A stretch of 64,000 nt of DNA from Glandiceps talaboti (Eukaryota; Hemichordata; Enteropneusta; Spengelidae). Below the pieces are notes generated by a model that did no database searches, had not been told where the DNA came from, and was given only the letters and a program-made list of their open reading frames with translations. The DNA lies in assembly GCF_964340395.1 (NCBI RefSeq), contig NC_135568.1, positions 17,607,776 through 17,671,775 on the forward strand. Reading direction: 5' to 3'. Both the position numbers and the translations under genes were made by a program. Shown here piece by piece: positions 61,967 to 64,000 of this stretch; the first letter of the stretch is position 1; each line of letters begins with the position of its first letter.

Positions 61967-62526
61967 TTACGAATGTTAAAGTTCGCTATTCTCAATATGC
62001 ACTGTTTTTCACACAAAAGCCTTTACCTTTGATAGCTATACATCCAACATGGAAACTTCTCGTTGCCAGTAGGTAGTAGTTATCTCACACTTACTTCAAA
62101 GGTGGATGTGGACATTTTATACAGGTGAACAACGCACATTGAGTTCCGACGAAGAGCATGTATACACGTGGAAAGCTGAACACCGACGCACCATTCCACG
62201 TCGACCAAGCATCACTGCGACCTTGCACCACCGTTGTCTGGCGAAGTCTGACTCCCACCTTTTACACTAACATAATAGGTTGTTCTCTCTAATTTGTTTA
62301 TCATTGTCCCAATATTAATATACTCTCTCGACCAATCAAAAGATCTAACGTCTCTCGAGTCATTATAATAATAGCGCATCCAGGTGGACGTCTACACAGT
62401 TGTATGTTAATGAATTCAGAGTACAAAATAAACTACTTCGAATACATCAGTGCCAATACTCAAGCTCTACGTAACATCAGTTATTATCATTATTATTAGT
62501 CATTGAAGAATGTTGGCACATTTTAG

Positions 62527-62718
62527 ATGCTCTTCACGCCAGTATGGATTAAAATTAAAACAGGAAAACGACAAAGTGACTGAGTCGATACTTGTGTTCT
62601 TTGTGACTCAAATGAATTTGATAATGATTATAACTTCCCATTGATTTTTTTTTGCCAATGCTAGGTTCAAGTATATTATTTTCAACAATATTTTTATTGT
62701 CCACCTTCTCATGAAAAA
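62527..62718 (+). mobile_element. LINE ORF2 C-terminal remnant, copy 3 (truncated)
   Basis: Same fragment. The poly-T within it is shorter, so the frame is shifted, and the segment is cut off at the junction with the 18-bp array. Confidence 0.5.
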
Positions 62719-62732
62719 TCTATATGAAAAGT

Positions 62733-63735
62733 AAATCATATATGTAGGGTAAATAAGATGTTTAGGGTAAATCAGATATCTAGGGTATATCAGATATGTA
62801 TGGTAAATCCTATATCTAGGATAAATCAGATATATAGGATAAAACCTATATATAGCGTAATTCAGATACATAGAGTAAATCCTAAATGTAGGGTAAATCC
62901 GTTACATAGAGTAAATCCTATAAGTAGGGTAAATCAGATCTGTAGAGTAAATGAGATATGTAGAGTAAATTAGATGTATAGGGTAAATCATATATGCTGG
63001 GTAAATCCTATACGTAGAGTAAATCGTATATGTAGTCTAAATCCTATATGTAGAGAAAATCAGATATGTAGGGTAAACCCTATATGTAGGGTAAACCCTA
63101 TATGTAGGGTAAATCCTATATGTAGGGTAAATCCTAAATATAGAGTAAATCAGATATATAGGGTAAATCAGATATGTAGAGTAAATCAGATATGTAGTGT
63201 AAATCAGATATGTAGAGTAAATCAGATATGTAGAGTAAATCCTACATGTAGGGTAAATTAGATATGTAGGGTAAATCAGATATATAGAGTAAATTGGATA
63301 TATAGGGTCAATCCTATATGTAGGGAAATCCGATATATATGGTAAATCAGATATGTAGAGTAAATGAGGTATGTAGGATAAATCCTATATGGAGGGAAAA
63401 TCCTCTATTTAGGGTAATTTCGATATGTATAGTAAATCAGAAATGTAAAGTATATCAGATATGTAGAGTAAATCAGTTATGTAGGGTAAATCTGATATGT
63501 AGGGTAAATCCTATATATAGGGTAAATCAGATATATAGAGTAATATTCTATATGTTGGATGAATCCAATATGTAGAGTAAATCCAATATGTAGGGTAAAT
63601 GAGATATGAGAGTAAATCCTACATGTAGGATTCAGATATGCACAGTAAATCCTATGTATAGGGTAAATCATATATGTAAGGTAAATTAGACATATAGGGT
63701 AAATCCTATATGTAGAGCAAATTCCATATGTAGTA
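62733..63735. repeat. 18-bp tandem array, about 55 copies
   Basis: The monomer is close to CCTATATGTAGGGTAAAT or CAGATATGTAGAGTAAAT. The period is six codons, so long stretches stay open on the plus strand (Ile-Cys-Arg-Val-Asn-Pro/Gln repeats, 62,758-62,973, 62,974-63,261 and 63,339-63,575) and partly on the minus strand (Ile-Tyr-Pro repeats). Occasional indels break the register. No initiation or splice context argues for a gene. Confidence 0.95.
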
Positions 63736-64000
63736 AAAATGTGAATGTGAATTAAATCTTTAAAGTACTTGACTGAATGCATTTTTGGAGATGAGCTATG
63801 CAGTCAGTTCATATTACTTTAAGGTATCATAGAAAACAGCTTTGGTCGACAGAAATCGAAATAGCAGGTTGAGATGTTCATTCAAGTGTGCAAGCCATGC
63901 AGATTCATATCTAGAACAGTGCTCATGGATTACAATGTGCTCAGAGCCATGGGCTAATAACCAGTGTGACACACTATCTGACAAAAGTGGTGTGGCTATA
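63736..64000. other. Unassigned DNA at the right edge
   Basis: Non-repetitive within this window; no open frame of note and no recognised motif. Confidence 0.5.

Larger units (their letters stand above)
60586..62718. repeat. ~4.1-kb tandem segment, copy 3 (truncated)
   Basis: Nearly identical to the left half of copy 2. It stops inside the LINE remnant at caccttctcatgaaaaatc, after which the 18-bp array begins. Confidence 0.93.

Overview
This is a metazoan nuclear window dominated by tandem DNA, with no rRNA, tRNA, CRISPR or complete conventional gene that I can recognise. Decayed animal-type sequences point to an invertebrate, probably marine: a non-LTR retrotransposon ORF2 C-terminus, an NHL-repeat fragment, and a small DNA transposon with terminal inverted repeats. 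The phylum cannot be fixed from the sequence alone.

Layout. (1) 1-42,905: a 420-bp satellite, about 101 complete monomers plus a partial one at the left edge (the array continues out of the window) and a decayed, truncated one at the right edge. Nearly every monomer keeps a 68-codon ORF on the minus strand and, beside it, an 80-bp exon-like block with a good 3' splice site and a perfect GTAAGT 5' splice site, also on the minus strand. Monomers are grouped into larger duplicated blocks, the clearest being two near-identical 4,611-bp blocks of 11 monomers. (2) 42,885-48,735: a GACT-rich minisatellite of roughly 45 irregular units; the satellite/minisatellite junction is itself copied near the far end. 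(3) 48,741-48,870: a short ~31-bp repeat. (4) 48,900-53,475: mostly single-copy AT-rich DNA with a CpG-rich patch, two related exon-like modules on the minus strand at 50.94 and 51.16 kb, and one 130-codon minus-strand open stretch near 52.2 kb. (5) 53,475-62,718: a ~4.09-kb segment in three tandem copies (first internally deleted, last truncated), each carrying parts of a LINE remnant, an NHL pseudogene fragment and a TIR element. (6) 62,733-63,735: an 18-bp tandem repeat whose period equals six codons. (7) 63,736-64,000: unassigned DNA.

The most interesting hypothesis is that the satellite is an amplified exon/intron cassette rather than inert DNA. All 420 bp of the minus strand stay in one frame (140 codons), and one splice model gives 207 spliced bases (69 codons) per unit with matching phases at every junction. 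The exon-like modules at 50.94 and 51.16 kb lie upstream in the same orientation. One of them shares the acceptor sequence of the satellite block, so this flank may hold relics of the gene from which the cassette came. Whether the array is transcribed, spliced or translated cannot be decided from sequence alone.
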